Source: Saprospiraceae bacterium (lineage in GTDB: Bacteria > Bacteroidota > Bacteroidia > Chitinophagales > Saprospiraceae). From it: 64,000 nucleotides of DNA. The DNA lies in NCBI GenBank assembly GCA_016718505.1, contig JADKDE010000003.1, positions 434,001-498,000 on the forward strand, given 5' to 3'. The position numbers and the translations under genes are program-made. How positions within the stretch are numbered: the stretch's first letter is position 1; each line of letters opens with the position of its first letter. Shown piece by piece: positions 1-8,121 of this stretch. Under the pieces are notes generated by a model. The model was not told the origin of the DNA. It worked only from the letters and a program-made list of their open reading frames with translations, and ran no database searches.

Positions 1-1721
1 GTGCTTGTCATGTATTGAGTCAAAGCTCTGTAAAATACTTTTTCGGCCTTTTCCTTGGTAATACGTGTGGCGTATTTGTAGTATGCGAAATTTGGAATAC
101 CGCTGTTGATATGGACTCCTCCATTGTCTTGGGTACCCGTATATTTTTCATTCATATGCTGTGGCTGATAGCCTCGAGAAGATAAGCTCGTGCCACCATT
201 GTGAGGATTAGAAAGGTCTCTCAATGCTCCACTCTGAAACTGTCCAGGTCGAACGCAGTCCTCTCCCATTTTCCAATCATCTCTGTCGATCATGGCCCCA
301 AAAATATCTGCGAAGGATTCATTTAAAGCACCCGATTCATTTCTATATTCAAGATTGGCTGTTGTCTCTACAACACCATGGGAAATCTCATGGCCAGCCA
401 CATCTAATGCTTTAGCCAAAGGGAAAAATGCAGTCTTACCGTTGCCATAAAACATAGCAGCACCATTCCAAAATGCATTGTCCATACCTGAGCCATCATC
501 TTCGGTTATATTTACCAGAGAGATAACGTTACCACCTTGATTGTTGATAGAATTCCTTCCGTGTGTATTCAGGTAATACTCGTAAGCTTTACCTGCGTTG
601 TAATGCGCTGATACAGAGGCTGGAGAGTTCCAGGTATTGTTAGAAGAAATGAAATGACCTGCATCAAAATTATCATTGGCTGGTGAATTGTTGTTGCCAT
701 TTAGGGTCCAAATAACTCCTACGGGTTCATTAGGCAAGTTCGATTGTGTGGACTTGAACATAGCTCTTGAAGCATCTATCATGTAATAGCTACTACCCAC
801 TTGGTAAGTATTGATGGATCTAGAGATGCCATTAAGATCGGTAGCTGTTGCAGTCACTGCGCCGTCCAATTTACCCAAACAAGCATCATCATGTCCTTCT
901 AATTGGTGCATTAAACCACAAAACAAGCTATACTGATCCAAAATCTCACCAGAAGTAGCATCGGTAAAATACTGGAATCCTTCTCTCAAATTAGGATAAA
1001 CCTTGGTAGCATAAGCCAACTTGAGCTTTCCAGCATCTTTATAATAAACTAGTTTTGAAGATATCTGCTGCTGTGGCAATAGTGATTTTGCAGCAGGTTG
1101 CAGCTCTTTATATTTGGTTAAGGATTTAATTTTTGCTTCCACATTTTCTTGAGATATTTGTGGAGTTTCAGTGGCTCTTATTTCTGTTTTGTACCAATTG
1201 CCATTGATATAATTGACTGCGCCATTCACCGCATGGATTCTCATTTCTGATCCCCAAATAGGAACTCCATTCATCAATTGTTGGTAATGAAAATGCTGGA
1301 TACCCAATTCATCTTTGGAAGAATTCACAAGTGTCAACTCTTCCTCAGGGTGCTGCAACTGAGTAATATTCTTGATCCCATCTAGCAATGTCATTGGTGC
1401 TGCCGTTTGAAGCGATCTCTTTAATTTTGCTTGTGAAATTTCAATGGCGCAGGGCACCAAATCTTTATTGAATCCTAGCACTTCAACGCCAGGGGTATGC
1501 GCAGATAAGTAGTCAAAATTCCTTGGCGTAAATTTTTTTAAATTGTCGGATTGGGGTCTGTTTTTGAATTGGCTAGATCGGAAATCCTCGATGGGGAGAA
1601 TTTGAGAAGAGCTACCAAAAGTGGCAGGATGCTTGAGATTTAATTGTCCGAAAGTCTGATTTATATTGGCGCAGGTGGCAAAAACAAAGACAATGGAGGC
1701 AATAAGGAATTTGTTATTCAT
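1..1721 (-). CDS. Secreted M4 (thermolysin-like) zinc metallopeptidase, 3' end cut by window edge
   Basis: Reading from the ATG at 1721 on the minus strand, the frame stays open to the window edge (about 573 residues). A signal peptide (MNNKFLIASIVFVFATCA...) is followed by an FTP/PepSY-type propeptide. The catalytic domain shows HEISH at residues 444-448 (two zinc ligands and the catalytic Glu), then GALNESFADIFG, which carries the third ligand, then DNGGVHINSGIPN with the active-site His. This is the thermolysin family, which cuts proteins outside the cell before hydrophobic residues. The missing C-terminus would probably carry a T9SS sorting domain, as in relatives; that is inference. It is transcribed away from the rest of the window. 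Confidence 0.9.
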   Translation of the reverse strand, partial: MNNKFLIASIVFVFATCANINQTFGQLNLKHPATFGSSSQILPIEDFRSSQFKNRPQSDNLKKFTPRNFDYLSAHTPGVEVLGFNKDLVPCAIEISQAKLKRSLQTAAPMTLLDGIKNITQLQHPEEELTLVNSSKDELGIQHFHYQQLMNGVPIWGSEMRIHAVNGAVNYINGNWYKTEIRATETPQISQENVEAKIKSLTKYKELQPAAKSLLPQQQISSKLVYYKDAGKLKLAYATKVYPNLREGFQYFTDATSGEILDQYSLFCGLMHQLEGHDDACLGKLDGAVTATATDLNGISRSINTYQVGSSYYMIDASRAMFKSTQSNLPNEPVGVIWTLNGNNNSPANDNFDAGHFISSNNTWNSPASVSAHYNAGKAYEYYLNTHGRNSINNQGGNVISLVNITEDDGSGMDNAFWNGAAMFYGNGKTAFFPLAKALDVAGHEISHGVVETTANLEYRNESGALNESFADIFGAMIDRDDWKMGEDCVRPGQFQSGALRDLSNPHNGGTSLSSRGYQPQHMNEKYTGTQDNGGVHINSGIPNFAYYKYATRITKEKAEKVFYRALTQYMTS

Positions 1722-2056
1722 TTTAAAGATGTTTTTTAGGAACAAATAAAGTTATAAGACGTAACAATAGGGCTTTAGCAACCAAATTAAACAAATATTT
1801 AATATTCTATGGTAAATATCCAATAGTTTTTTGATAAATTAAAATATCGGACTCGGTTTTGCACATCGGGAGAACTATAATTACAAAAACTTATTTTCGT
1901 GAGTGCATCCAATATTAGTCTGGAATTCGTATTTCGCGCAGTTTTCTGTCAAGCAGAACGGCCTTGTTAGGAGACACCCTTAAAAAATTTGAGTAAAAAT
2001 TGTATTTCAAAACAAAAAACAGAAAGTTAAATACGAATATGTTTAATTAATCATAC

Positions 2057-2086
2057 TTTGAGACCATTTACAATTTTGTATATTTA
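2057..2086 (+). promoter_or_regulatory. Bacteroidota-type promoter for the T9SS type B gene
   Basis: TTTG at 2057-2060, an 18-base spacer, then TATATTTA at 2079-2086, one base off the TAnnTTTG consensus. The start codon is at 2166. Nothing else is recognisable in the 1722-2165 gap. Confidence 0.4.
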
Positions 2087-2165
2087 CCAACAGATTGTAA
2101 AGGTTTTTTCACAGTTGTGGCAAAAATGAAGAATATAATTTCGAAAATAAATATATTGACTTATT

Positions 2166-3485
2166 ATGCAGAATCTAATAAAATTTTCAAAAATAAAGTT
2201 AACCTTTTTTTTACTTTGTATCTTATCAGAGTTTTGTTTTTCTCAATTTGTTTTAAGAAACCTTCCCGATCTTAGATTAATTAGAGTATTTGAGGTTACT
2301 GGTACGTTTAATGCACATACTTTTCCAATCACCGACAATAGGCTAATGGAAAGACTAGGAGGCAATTTGCCTATTTTAAATGATTTCATCGGTGTGCCTG
2401 GTACAGAAAATTATGACATATTTTATTCTAATGCCGATGGAACTTTTAATTTAGATGGGGCACACATCACTATCGAATGTGATTATCGAACACCAGACTT
2501 AGGTGGTGCATTTAATATTGCTCATTTGGAATTAGAATTTAATAATGGATTTAAAATATCTCCAACGAAAATAACCAGTTTTTATGCATCTGGCAATAAT
2601 TATCTGCCTGGCACAGAACAATTGGCAATTGATTGCGATAAAACAACTTTTACGACATTAGGCAATAATAGTCAAACGGGTACCAATAGATATTTGCGAA
2701 TTACCTTTGATTTTAATGAGATTGTCAAAATGACAAACATCACTTCTTGTATTGGAAAGGGATTTGAATATGTATCTGAAAATGTTAAATTTAACGAGCT
2801 TAATCCTAAAGGCACTGTTTATATTACTACTGCTAATGGTTGTAATAAAATCGAAATAGTAGAGCTAACATTTGGAGCAATACCTAATAAACTGATTGAA
2901 TATATGGGTTGCACAAATGATAATTATAGCCTGGTTTTAGGTGGGACTGTCTTTAATGTAAGTAATCCTAGAGGACAGGCGACTATTAGCGGTGGGCAAA
3001 ATTGTGACACCATAGTAAATGTAGAGTTAAAGTTTTCAGATGTAATTAGAGACACTTTAGATTTAAAAGCTTGTAAAGGAAGTGGGTTTTCATTATTGGT
3101 TAATAACACTGATTATAATGAGTTAAATCCTGAAGGAATTGAGGTAATTCCAAGTCCTATTGGTTGCGATACTTTAAAGCTAGTACGCTTAAATTTTGAA
3201 AATTGTAATGAAAATTGCAATATATATATTCCAAATATTTTTTCAACTTCCAGTTATTATAATAGCACTTTTGAAATTTATTTATCACCACGGTGTGTAG
3301 TTGAAGATCCTCAACTTTGGATTTATGACAGATGGGGAAATCTATTATATAATAGCTCAATTTTGATTTGGGATGGCACCTTCAAGTCAAAATGGTGTGG
3401 AGAAGGTGTCTATACTTATGTTTTTGAATATAAACAAGATGGAATTATCAAATATAAAGCAGGAAGTGTAACTTTAGCTAGATGA
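2166..3485 (+). CDS. Secreted surface protein with T9SS type B (gliding-associated) C-terminal domain
   Basis: This 439-residue protein has an N-terminal signal peptide (hydrophobic LTFFLLCILSEFCFS). Three tandem imperfect repeats of about 45 residues follow, between roughly 190 and 345. Each has the pattern C-x-G-x-G/N-[FY] ... NP-[KRE]-G ... GC/NCD-x-[IVL]-x-[VL]-x-L-x-F. The last 90 residues match the gliding motility-associated C-terminal domain: IYIPNIFS, then WIYDRWGNLLYN, WDGTF and GVYTYVFEYK. That domain is the type B signal for export and attachment by the type IX secretion system. The binding target of the repeats is unknown. The gene directly precedes the restriction-modification island and runs in the same direction. 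Confidence 0.8.
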   Translation: MQNLIKFSKIKLTFFLLCILSEFCFSQFVLRNLPDLRLIRVFEVTGTFNAHTFPITDNRLMERLGGNLPILNDFIGVPGTENYDIFYSNADGTFNLDGAHITIECDYRTPDLGGAFNIAHLELEFNNGFKISPTKITSFYASGNNYLPGTEQLAIDCDKTTFTTLGNNSQTGTNRYLRITFDFNEIVKMTNITSCIGKGFEYVSENVKFNELNPKGTVYITTANGCNKIEIVELTFGAIPNKLIEYMGCTNDNYSLVLGGTVFNVSNPRGQATISGGQNCDTIVNVELKFSDVIRDTLDLKACKGSGFSLLVNNTDYNELNPEGIEVIPSPIGCDTLKLVRLNFENCNENCNIYIPNIFSTSSYYNSTFEIYLSPRCVVEDPQLWIYDRWGNLLYNSSILIWDGTFKSKWCGEGVYTYVFEYKQDGIIKYKAGSVTLAR

Positions 3486-3696
3486 TTTATGAGATAACGG
3501 TTTTCGGCTTGGCAATGTGGTAGATTTTTAGCGCAAAAGTTTAATAGAATTACTGCTGTTGAACCTTGCATAAATGTTTCATACCAAACACTTCGCCTGG
3601 TTTCTTGCAAAACCCTTGTTAAGGTCGTTCTTCTTTCGGTCGTTGATTTTGTAGCTTTTGTCGTGATTGCGGTTAATAACTTTCTTGTAATTTTTC

Positions 3697-3753
3697 TTTG
3701 TCAGTTCAGAATATATGTTTATCTTTGTCAAATCTTGACAAGCCGTAAATTTG
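3697..3753 (+). promoter_or_regulatory. Nested tandem promoters P1 and P2 of the restriction-modification operon
   Basis: P1 is TTTG (3697-3700), N19, TATCTTTG (3720-3727), a perfect Bacteroidota promoter. The TTTG that ends the P1 -7 element (3724-3727) also serves as the -33 element of P2, which continues with N18 and TAAATTTG (3746-3753). The P2 -7 element ends four bases before the ATG at 3758, so a P2 transcript would have almost no leader. Leaderless transcripts are known for several restriction-modification controller genes. Confidence 0.6.
3725..3741. promoter_or_regulatory. Operator palindrome for the XRE controller
   Basis: TTGTCAA-ATC-TTGACAA is a perfect 7-bp inverted repeat with a 3-base centre. 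It overlaps the -7 element of P1 and the -33/spacer of P2, 17 bases before the controller's ATG. A half-site TTGTCA also occurs at 3698-3703. The position fits negative autoregulation by the controller encoded at 3758. Binding is inferred, not shown. Confidence 0.55.
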
Positions 3754-3757
3754 CAAT

Positions 3758-4066
3758 ATGAAAGTCTTAAACTCCGAATTAGGTCAATATTTAAGGAAAC
3801 TCCGAAAGGATAAAGGTCAAACATTGCACCAAGTCTCAGTCGGAACAGATATTGATTCGCCTTTGTTGAGCAAGTTAGAAAGAGGCGAAAGATTACCAAC
3901 TGCCGAACAAATAAAAAAGTTAGCCAAGCATTACATAGTTGCCGAAACTGATTTAAAAATTAAAGCAACTGCTGAAAGAATTATTAAAGAATACGGAGTA
4001 AATGATACAACTTATGAAGCGGTCAATTTAGTAATGGAACAAATAACACCATATATTAAGAAATGA
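3758..4066 (+). CDS. XRE-family HTH controller of the restriction-modification system
   Basis: This is a 102-residue protein with a helix-turn-helix of the XRE/Cro type at residues 6-60 (LGQYLRKLRKDKGQTLHQVS, then DSPLLSKLERGERLP). The C-terminal half is helical and may mediate dimerisation. Its stop overlaps the start of the first methyltransferase (ATGA), so the two are translationally coupled. A small HTH protein heading a methyltransferase operon, with a palindrome in its own promoter, is the classic arrangement of a C protein. Such proteins delay the nuclease or limit the methylase after entry into a new host. Confidence 0.85.
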   Translation: MKVLNSELGQYLRKLRKDKGQTLHQVSVGTDIDSPLLSKLERGERLPTAEQIKKLAKHYIVAETDLKIKATAERIIKEYGVNDTTYEAVNLVMEQITPYIKK

Positions 4067-4896
4067 AAAAACTGATTACAGATAAATTTGAATTGCATTT
4101 GCAAGATGCTATACAAGGTTTGTCAGCTTTGCCTGAAAACTCTTTTGATTTGGCAATTTGTGACCCCCCGTATGGTGCGGCAACTTCTGCAAAATGGAAC
4201 TATGAAAGTGATAAAAAAATAAATGGTTTTGGTGGAAATTGGAAATTGAACAATGAGGAATGGGATTTGCTTACAGGGAATGATATTTTTAAAAGCACTC
4301 ATCAATGGCTTACGCAACTGAAAAGATTAGTAAAACCAACAGGCTCAATTTGGCTTCACGCCACTTATCATAATTCGGGTTTTGTGAATGTGCTTTGTCA
4401 GTTGTTGGGTTTAGAAATTATTAATGAGGTAACTTGGTATAAACGTAATGCGTTTCCAAATTTGTCGGCAAGGCGTTTGACGGCAAGCCACGAAACTATT
4501 TTATGGGTTCATACAGGCGGAGAAAAGCAACGAAAATACAATTTTAATTATGATGTTGTAAAACGTGCAAAGTTTGATGGCGATAATATGAAAGAAGCTG
4601 ATAAACAGCTTAGAACAGTTTGGGATATTCCTAATAACAAAAGCAAAGATGAATTAAGTTTTGGAACGCACCCAACGCAAAAACCTCTTAGAGTATCGGA
4701 AAGGTTGTTGATGATTTCGGGAATTAAAGGCGGTAAATTACTTGTGCCGTTTGCAGGTTCGGGAACAGAAATGATTGCAGGAATGAAATACGGAATGCAA
4801 TCTGTTGGGTTTGAAATGAACGAAGAATATTTTGAACTTGCCAAAGAAAGATTATTGTTTGAAGAAAGTAAAATTAAAAGCCAACTGTTCGTATGA
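4063..4896 (+). CDS. DNA methyltransferase, N6-adenine/N4-cytosine, beta class
   Basis: In this 277-residue protein the catalytic motif IV DPPY lies at residues 34-37, before the AdoMet-binding motif I FAGSGT at 230-235. That order defines the beta class (N6_N4_Mtase family). THPTQKPLRVSERLL at about 202-216 is the conserved stretch ahead of motif I. It transfers methyl groups from S-adenosylmethionine to an exocyclic amino group within a specific site; the site cannot be read from sequence. It overlaps the controller by 4 bases and the next methyltransferase by 4 bases. Two unlike methylases suggest an asymmetric site with each enzyme protecting one strand, which is inference. Confidence 0.9.
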   Translation: MKKLITDKFELHLQDAIQGLSALPENSFDLAICDPPYGAATSAKWNYESDKKINGFGGNWKLNNEEWDLLTGNDIFKSTHQWLTQLKRLVKPTGSIWLHATYHNSGFVNVLCQLLGLEIINEVTWYKRNAFPNLSARRLTASHETILWVHTGGEKQRKYNFNYDVVKRAKFDGDNMKEADKQLRTVWDIPNNKSKDELSFGTHPTQKPLRVSERLLMISGIKGGKLLVPFAGSGTEMIAGMKYGMQSVGFEMNEEYFELAKERLLFEESKIKSQLFV

Positions 4897-5780
4897 TGAT
4901 AAAACCTAAAAATATTGTTGAGCCTGTTATTAAATGGTCGGGAAGCAAAAGATATGTTGCTCTCGAGTTGAGCCGTCATATTGCAAAACAAAAAAGATAT
5001 ATTGAGCCGTTTATTGGTGGCGGTGCAATGTTGCCTTTTCGTCAAATTTCCAATGCAGTTGCAAGTGATATAATTCCCGAATTGGTTAATCTTTGGAATC
5101 AAATAAAAAACAACCCTGAACAAGTTGCAGAGGAATACAAAAATCGTTGGGAAAGATTGCAAGATGAAGGACACAATGTTTATTATGAAGTTCGTGATAA
5201 TTTTAATAAAACGAAAAATGAATTTGATTTTTTATTTCTTACTCGCACTTGTGTAAACGGTTTGATACGCTATAACACAAATGGAGAATTTAATAATTCA
5301 ATGCACAAAAACCGTCCGGGAATAAATCCTAATAGATTAAGAGAAGTTATTTTAAAATGGAGTTATTTTATTCGTAATGTGGAGTTTTTGAATTGCGATT
5401 ATCGCCAAACTTTGGCAGATGCTGATCAAAACGATTTTGTCTTTCTTGACCCTCCTTACGGTGGAACAAAAGACCGCTACACCAAAACAGAATTTAACCT
5501 TAACGATTTTTACAATGAATTAGAACGTTTAAATTCTGTTGATGCAAAATGGATTTTAACTTTTGACGGCACTGCTGGAAATCGTGAATACGATTATCCC
5601 TTGCCAAAAGAATTATACAAGCACAAAACTGAAATTAAAACGGGAAATTCGCCTTTTACCAAATCAATGAAAACAAGTGTTGATGCGGTTTACGAATCAG
5701 TATATTTTAATTTTGAAACTACCGTTGAATTGCGAAACAATGTCAGTAAAAATGCGGTTCAAGAATTGGCTTTTGTCTGA
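4893..5780 (+). CDS. DNA adenine methyltransferase, Dam/D12 alpha class
   Basis: This 295-residue protein has KWSGSKR (14-20) and PFIGGGAM (39-46) for AdoMet binding, then motif IV DPPY at 186-189 within FVFLDPPYGG. It has the order of a class D12 N6-adenine methyltransferase like Dam and M.DpnII. It is coupled to the preceding methylase through a 4-base overlap. Its last 84 bases are also coding, on the opposite strand, for the end of the endonuclease gene. It probably methylates the other strand of the site protected by its partner. Confidence 0.9.
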   Translation: MMIKPKNIVEPVIKWSGSKRYVALELSRHIAKQKRYIEPFIGGGAMLPFRQISNAVASDIIPELVNLWNQIKNNPEQVAEEYKNRWERLQDEGHNVYYEVRDNFNKTKNEFDFLFLTRTCVNGLIRYNTNGEFNNSMHKNRPGINPNRLREVILKWSYFIRNVEFLNCDYRQTLADADQNDFVFLDPPYGGTKDRYTKTEFNLNDFYNELERLNSVDAKWILTFDGTAGNREYDYPLPKELYKHKTEIKTGNSPFTKSMKTSVDAVYESVYFNFETTVELRNNVSKNAVQELAFV

Positions 5781-7682
5781 AAGTAAAAGATGTCCAATTG
5801 TTTCTATACCGTCTTTTTTGAACTCAAATGCAAAAACAAAATCTAATTTTCCCTCTTGCATTTTGGTTTTCATTTCGTCCGAACTTCTGTAAACAAATGA
5901 ACCTCCCGAATAAGTAACAGCATTATTTAAAGGCGATTTTTTACCTGTAAATGATTGCCAATCTTGTTTATTGGGTTTGTGTGCAGTTGGTGGAATTTTT
6001 AATAATACATTCACATATTCCGTTAGTCGCTCGCCGATATTTTCGTCTAAATCTTTCGCATTGTTTTTTGATTCAATGACAAGAAAGACTTCTTCTTTCT
6101 TGGTGTGAATTTGAATAATGTGGTCAGGTCGTTTTGCTTTGGTTGCCGAAACTCTTGGCAATGAAGTCCAACGATATTCTGTTTTGTCCGAAAAATCAAA
6201 ATAGGAAATTCCGCTCCAATCTCCACCTGGCGGATTGCACATTGATTCAAAAATGTTTAAACTTAACTGTCTTGAAAATAGTGTATGAATTGCTGTATCT
6301 ACATCGTGCTCTCCAAAATTTCCACTTGGTTTGGCAGAATTGAAAACAACCTTTACATTTTTTCTTTCTAAATCTCGGTTTACGATGCTTGTCAAAACTC
6401 CAAATTCGGAAGTTGCACTATCGACTAAAACGTAATTGCTCAAATTCAAAACGGCTTGCCAAAGTCCGTTGCCTGTTACAAGTTTTGCAGGATTTTCGTT
6501 GAATGATTTCCAAGTTTGTTTTCCTGCGGGACCAAAAACAATCGTTAGAATATCAATGTCATTACCAAACAACATTCTTGCAAGTGGGACAAGTCCTCTG
6601 TCTGGTCGTGAATCATCGCCTCTTGGTTTGAAACCCGTAACCCAAACGATAATTAACGGTTTGTTTTTCGTTTTAATTTTGTTTGCTAAATCATTGATAC
6701 TTTCAGAAGGATAAATTTCTTTTAGAAGTGAAGTAAACTTTTTTACATTTCCATTTGCTACAAGACAAATCGGAATTTCTTTAGCCCCGATTGAAAGTAA
6801 ATTAAGTTCCTGTGTCTTTCTCAAAAGTGTTTTGAATGTGAATGTAACATTCACTTTGTCTGATGTTTTTTTTCTCCAAATTTGTTTGTCAGGGTGGTTT
6901 TTAATCCATTCCGCTTTTTTCTGTCCTGATGAAATTTTTAAAAATTCTTCCCACTCCGATGCTCGAAATGTATCAACTCGTTTTCTGTCCTCCGAAAGGA
7001 TTTTTACAAGTGTTGTTCCTTTTTCAATTAGAATGTCCATAGCGTTGTTTGTTTGACTTTGCTCAATAATTAATTTTAGCAAATTCAAACTTGCTTCCTT
7101 TCCGAAAATATGCGTAAATTTTTTGCGTAGTTCGTTAGTAATTGCAGGGTGTGCCTCGTAAATCGGAACACAAACTACATTTAAGGATTTGGAAGAAGTG
7201 AGATAAGAAAATGGTACAATCGGATTGGGGAAACGAGGTGCTTTTACTTTTCGATCTCCGTCTAACTCAACTCCTCCGATTTCGGCAAAGTAGAAATACG
7301 GAATACCAATTTCAGCACAAGTTACGGCTCTGCCGTTACGCTGCCAAGCGTTATTTCCTGCTGGTAATGCGTTGCAAAATTCAATTGCAAATAAAAGCTC
7401 TTCGGTTTTATTGTCTTTTGAAACTTTGGTAATATATGCGTCAGTAGCTTCGCGTAATGGAGCACCGTACTTTGTAAGTTCTGTATTAAAATTCACATTC
7501 CAACGGTCGTGTCCTCCCAATAATTCAACTTCAAAAATCTCTTTGTCCTTGTTCAGAATAGAGTAGGACGGAACAATTATGTTTTCATTTTTCGCGACAA
7601 CATTTGCGTTGTAAGCATGTGCTATTAAGGATAATGCTCTTTCACTTTCAATTATGTTATCTCCGTGTATTCTAAGTTTCAT
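5697..7682 (-). CDS. Type II-like restriction endonuclease with C-terminal PD-(D/E)XK nuclease
   Basis: This 661-residue protein is convergent with the two methylases. Residues 519-539 hold a PD...ESK signature (P519-D520, then E537-S-K539 on a VFLVIESK strand), the metal-binding core of PD-(D/E)XK nucleases. A second conserved-looking block is FAIEFCNALPAGNNAWQRNGRA (98-119), followed by APRFPNPIVPFSYL. The length fits a type IIS or IIG-like enzyme with separate recognition and cleavage parts, but I cannot name the specificity. Its 3' end overlaps the D12 methylase by 84 bases. It has its own upstream promoter element and no copy of the TTGTCAA operator. Confidence 0.75.
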   Translation of the reverse strand: MKLRIHGDNIIESERALSLIAHAYNANVVAKNENIIVPSYSILNKDKEIFEVELLGGHDRWNVNFNTELTKYGAPLREATDAYITKVSKDNKTEELLFAIEFCNALPAGNNAWQRNGRAVTCAEIGIPYFYFAEIGGVELDGDRKVKAPRFPNPIVPFSYLTSSKSLNVVCVPIYEAHPAITNELRKKFTHIFGKEASLNLLKLIIEQSQTNNAMDILIEKGTTLVKILSEDRKRVDTFRASEWEEFLKISSGQKKAEWIKNHPDKQIWRKKTSDKVNVTFTFKTLLRKTQELNLLSIGAKEIPICLVANGNVKKFTSLLKEIYPSESINDLANKIKTKNKPLIIVWVTGFKPRGDDSRPDRGLVPLARMLFGNDIDILTIVFGPAGKQTWKSFNENPAKLVTGNGLWQAVLNLSNYVLVDSATSEFGVLTSIVNRDLERKNVKVVFNSAKPSGNFGEHDVDTAIHTLFSRQLSLNIFESMCNPPGGDWSGISYFDFSDKTEYRWTSLPRVSATKAKRPDHIIQIHTKKEEVFLVIESKNNAKDLDENIGERLTEYVNVLLKIPPTAHKPNKQDWQSFTGKKSPLNNAVTYSGGSFVYRSSDEMKTKMQEGKLDFVFAFEFKKDGIETIGHLLLSDKSQFLNRIFTDIVSQFNGSFKIKIY

Positions 7683-7716
7683 TTAATTTATTGTGTATCA
7701 TAAAGATTTGAATATG

Positions 7717-7724
7717 CAAAGATA
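7717..7724 (-). promoter_or_regulatory. -7 element of the endonuclease promoter
   Basis: TATCTTTG on the minus strand (forward CAAAGATA) matches TAnnTTTG exactly and lies 35 bases before the endonuclease start. I see no good TTTG at -33. This suggests a weaker, separately driven nuclease gene. Confidence 0.4.
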
Positions 7725-7765
7725 AACAAATGTTCGTCTGTATTGTATGTCTGTTGGTGTTAGCA

Positions 7766-7786
7766 CGGTCGCTCATAAAACGACCG
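7766..7786. repeat. Short inverted repeat upstream of the endonuclease
   Basis: CGGTCG, nine bases, CGACCG. It lies between the endonuclease start and the first intergenic element and has no T-tract, so it is not a convincing terminator. It could mark the edge of the restriction island or be a protein site. Confidence 0.3.
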
Positions 7787-7880
7787 ATACCTACAAAGCT
7801 TTCTCCATAAAAACTACAATATTACTGGGTAAAAGTTATATTCAAATCGAATAAAATTTAGGCTCGATGCATACTTTTCA

Positions 7881-8000
7881 GCGCGTCAGAGGTCGTAACG
7901 ATGGATGGTCCAAGACTGTCCCGTCCGAAGGACCGAAACGAAGTGAAGTTGTGGATGACTCGGCCCGATATCGTCTGAAAGACGAGTAGAGGGGACGCCC
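7881..8000 (+). repeat. GCGTC/GACGC structured intergenic element, copy 1
   Basis: It begins GCGCGTCAGAGG and ends GGGGACGCCC followed by an A-run. Internal hairpins are GTCC-gaa-GGAC and TCGTCT-gaa-AGACGA. It shares the block GACCGAAACGAAGTGAAGT with the copies at 24930, 37465 and 44369. It lies between the restriction island and phoH. There is no ORF in it that looks coding. Confidence 0.75.
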
Positions 8001-8082
8001 AAAAAATTATTAAAAATCATTTTGAAAAATAGCTAAACCAACTGCACGATTGTTATTAAAAAGTTAATCTGAAAAATATGTG

Positions 8083-8111
8083 TTTGATACAAAAAAACTT
8101 ATGTAATTTTG
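8083..8111 (+). promoter_or_regulatory. Promoter of phoH
   Basis: TTTG (8083-8086), N17, TAATTTTG (8104-8111) is a full Bacteroidota-type promoter. The presumed TTG start follows 10 bases later, giving a very short leader. Confidence 0.5.
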
Positions 8112-8121
8112 AATTGAAAAA

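Noticed and set aside
3579..3899. Minus-strand open frame over the promoter and start of the XRE controller
   Set aside because: It crosses the promoter/operator and the HTH coding region and has no recognisable domain.
4548..5174. 208-codon minus-strand open frame across the two methyltransferases
   Set aside because: Both methyltransferases have intact motifs here, and the antisense product is low complexity and Ser/Asn rich.
7881..8000. Intergenic GCGTC elements as insertion sequences
   Set aside because: They are too short to encode a transposase and none is adjacent; at most they are non-autonomous.
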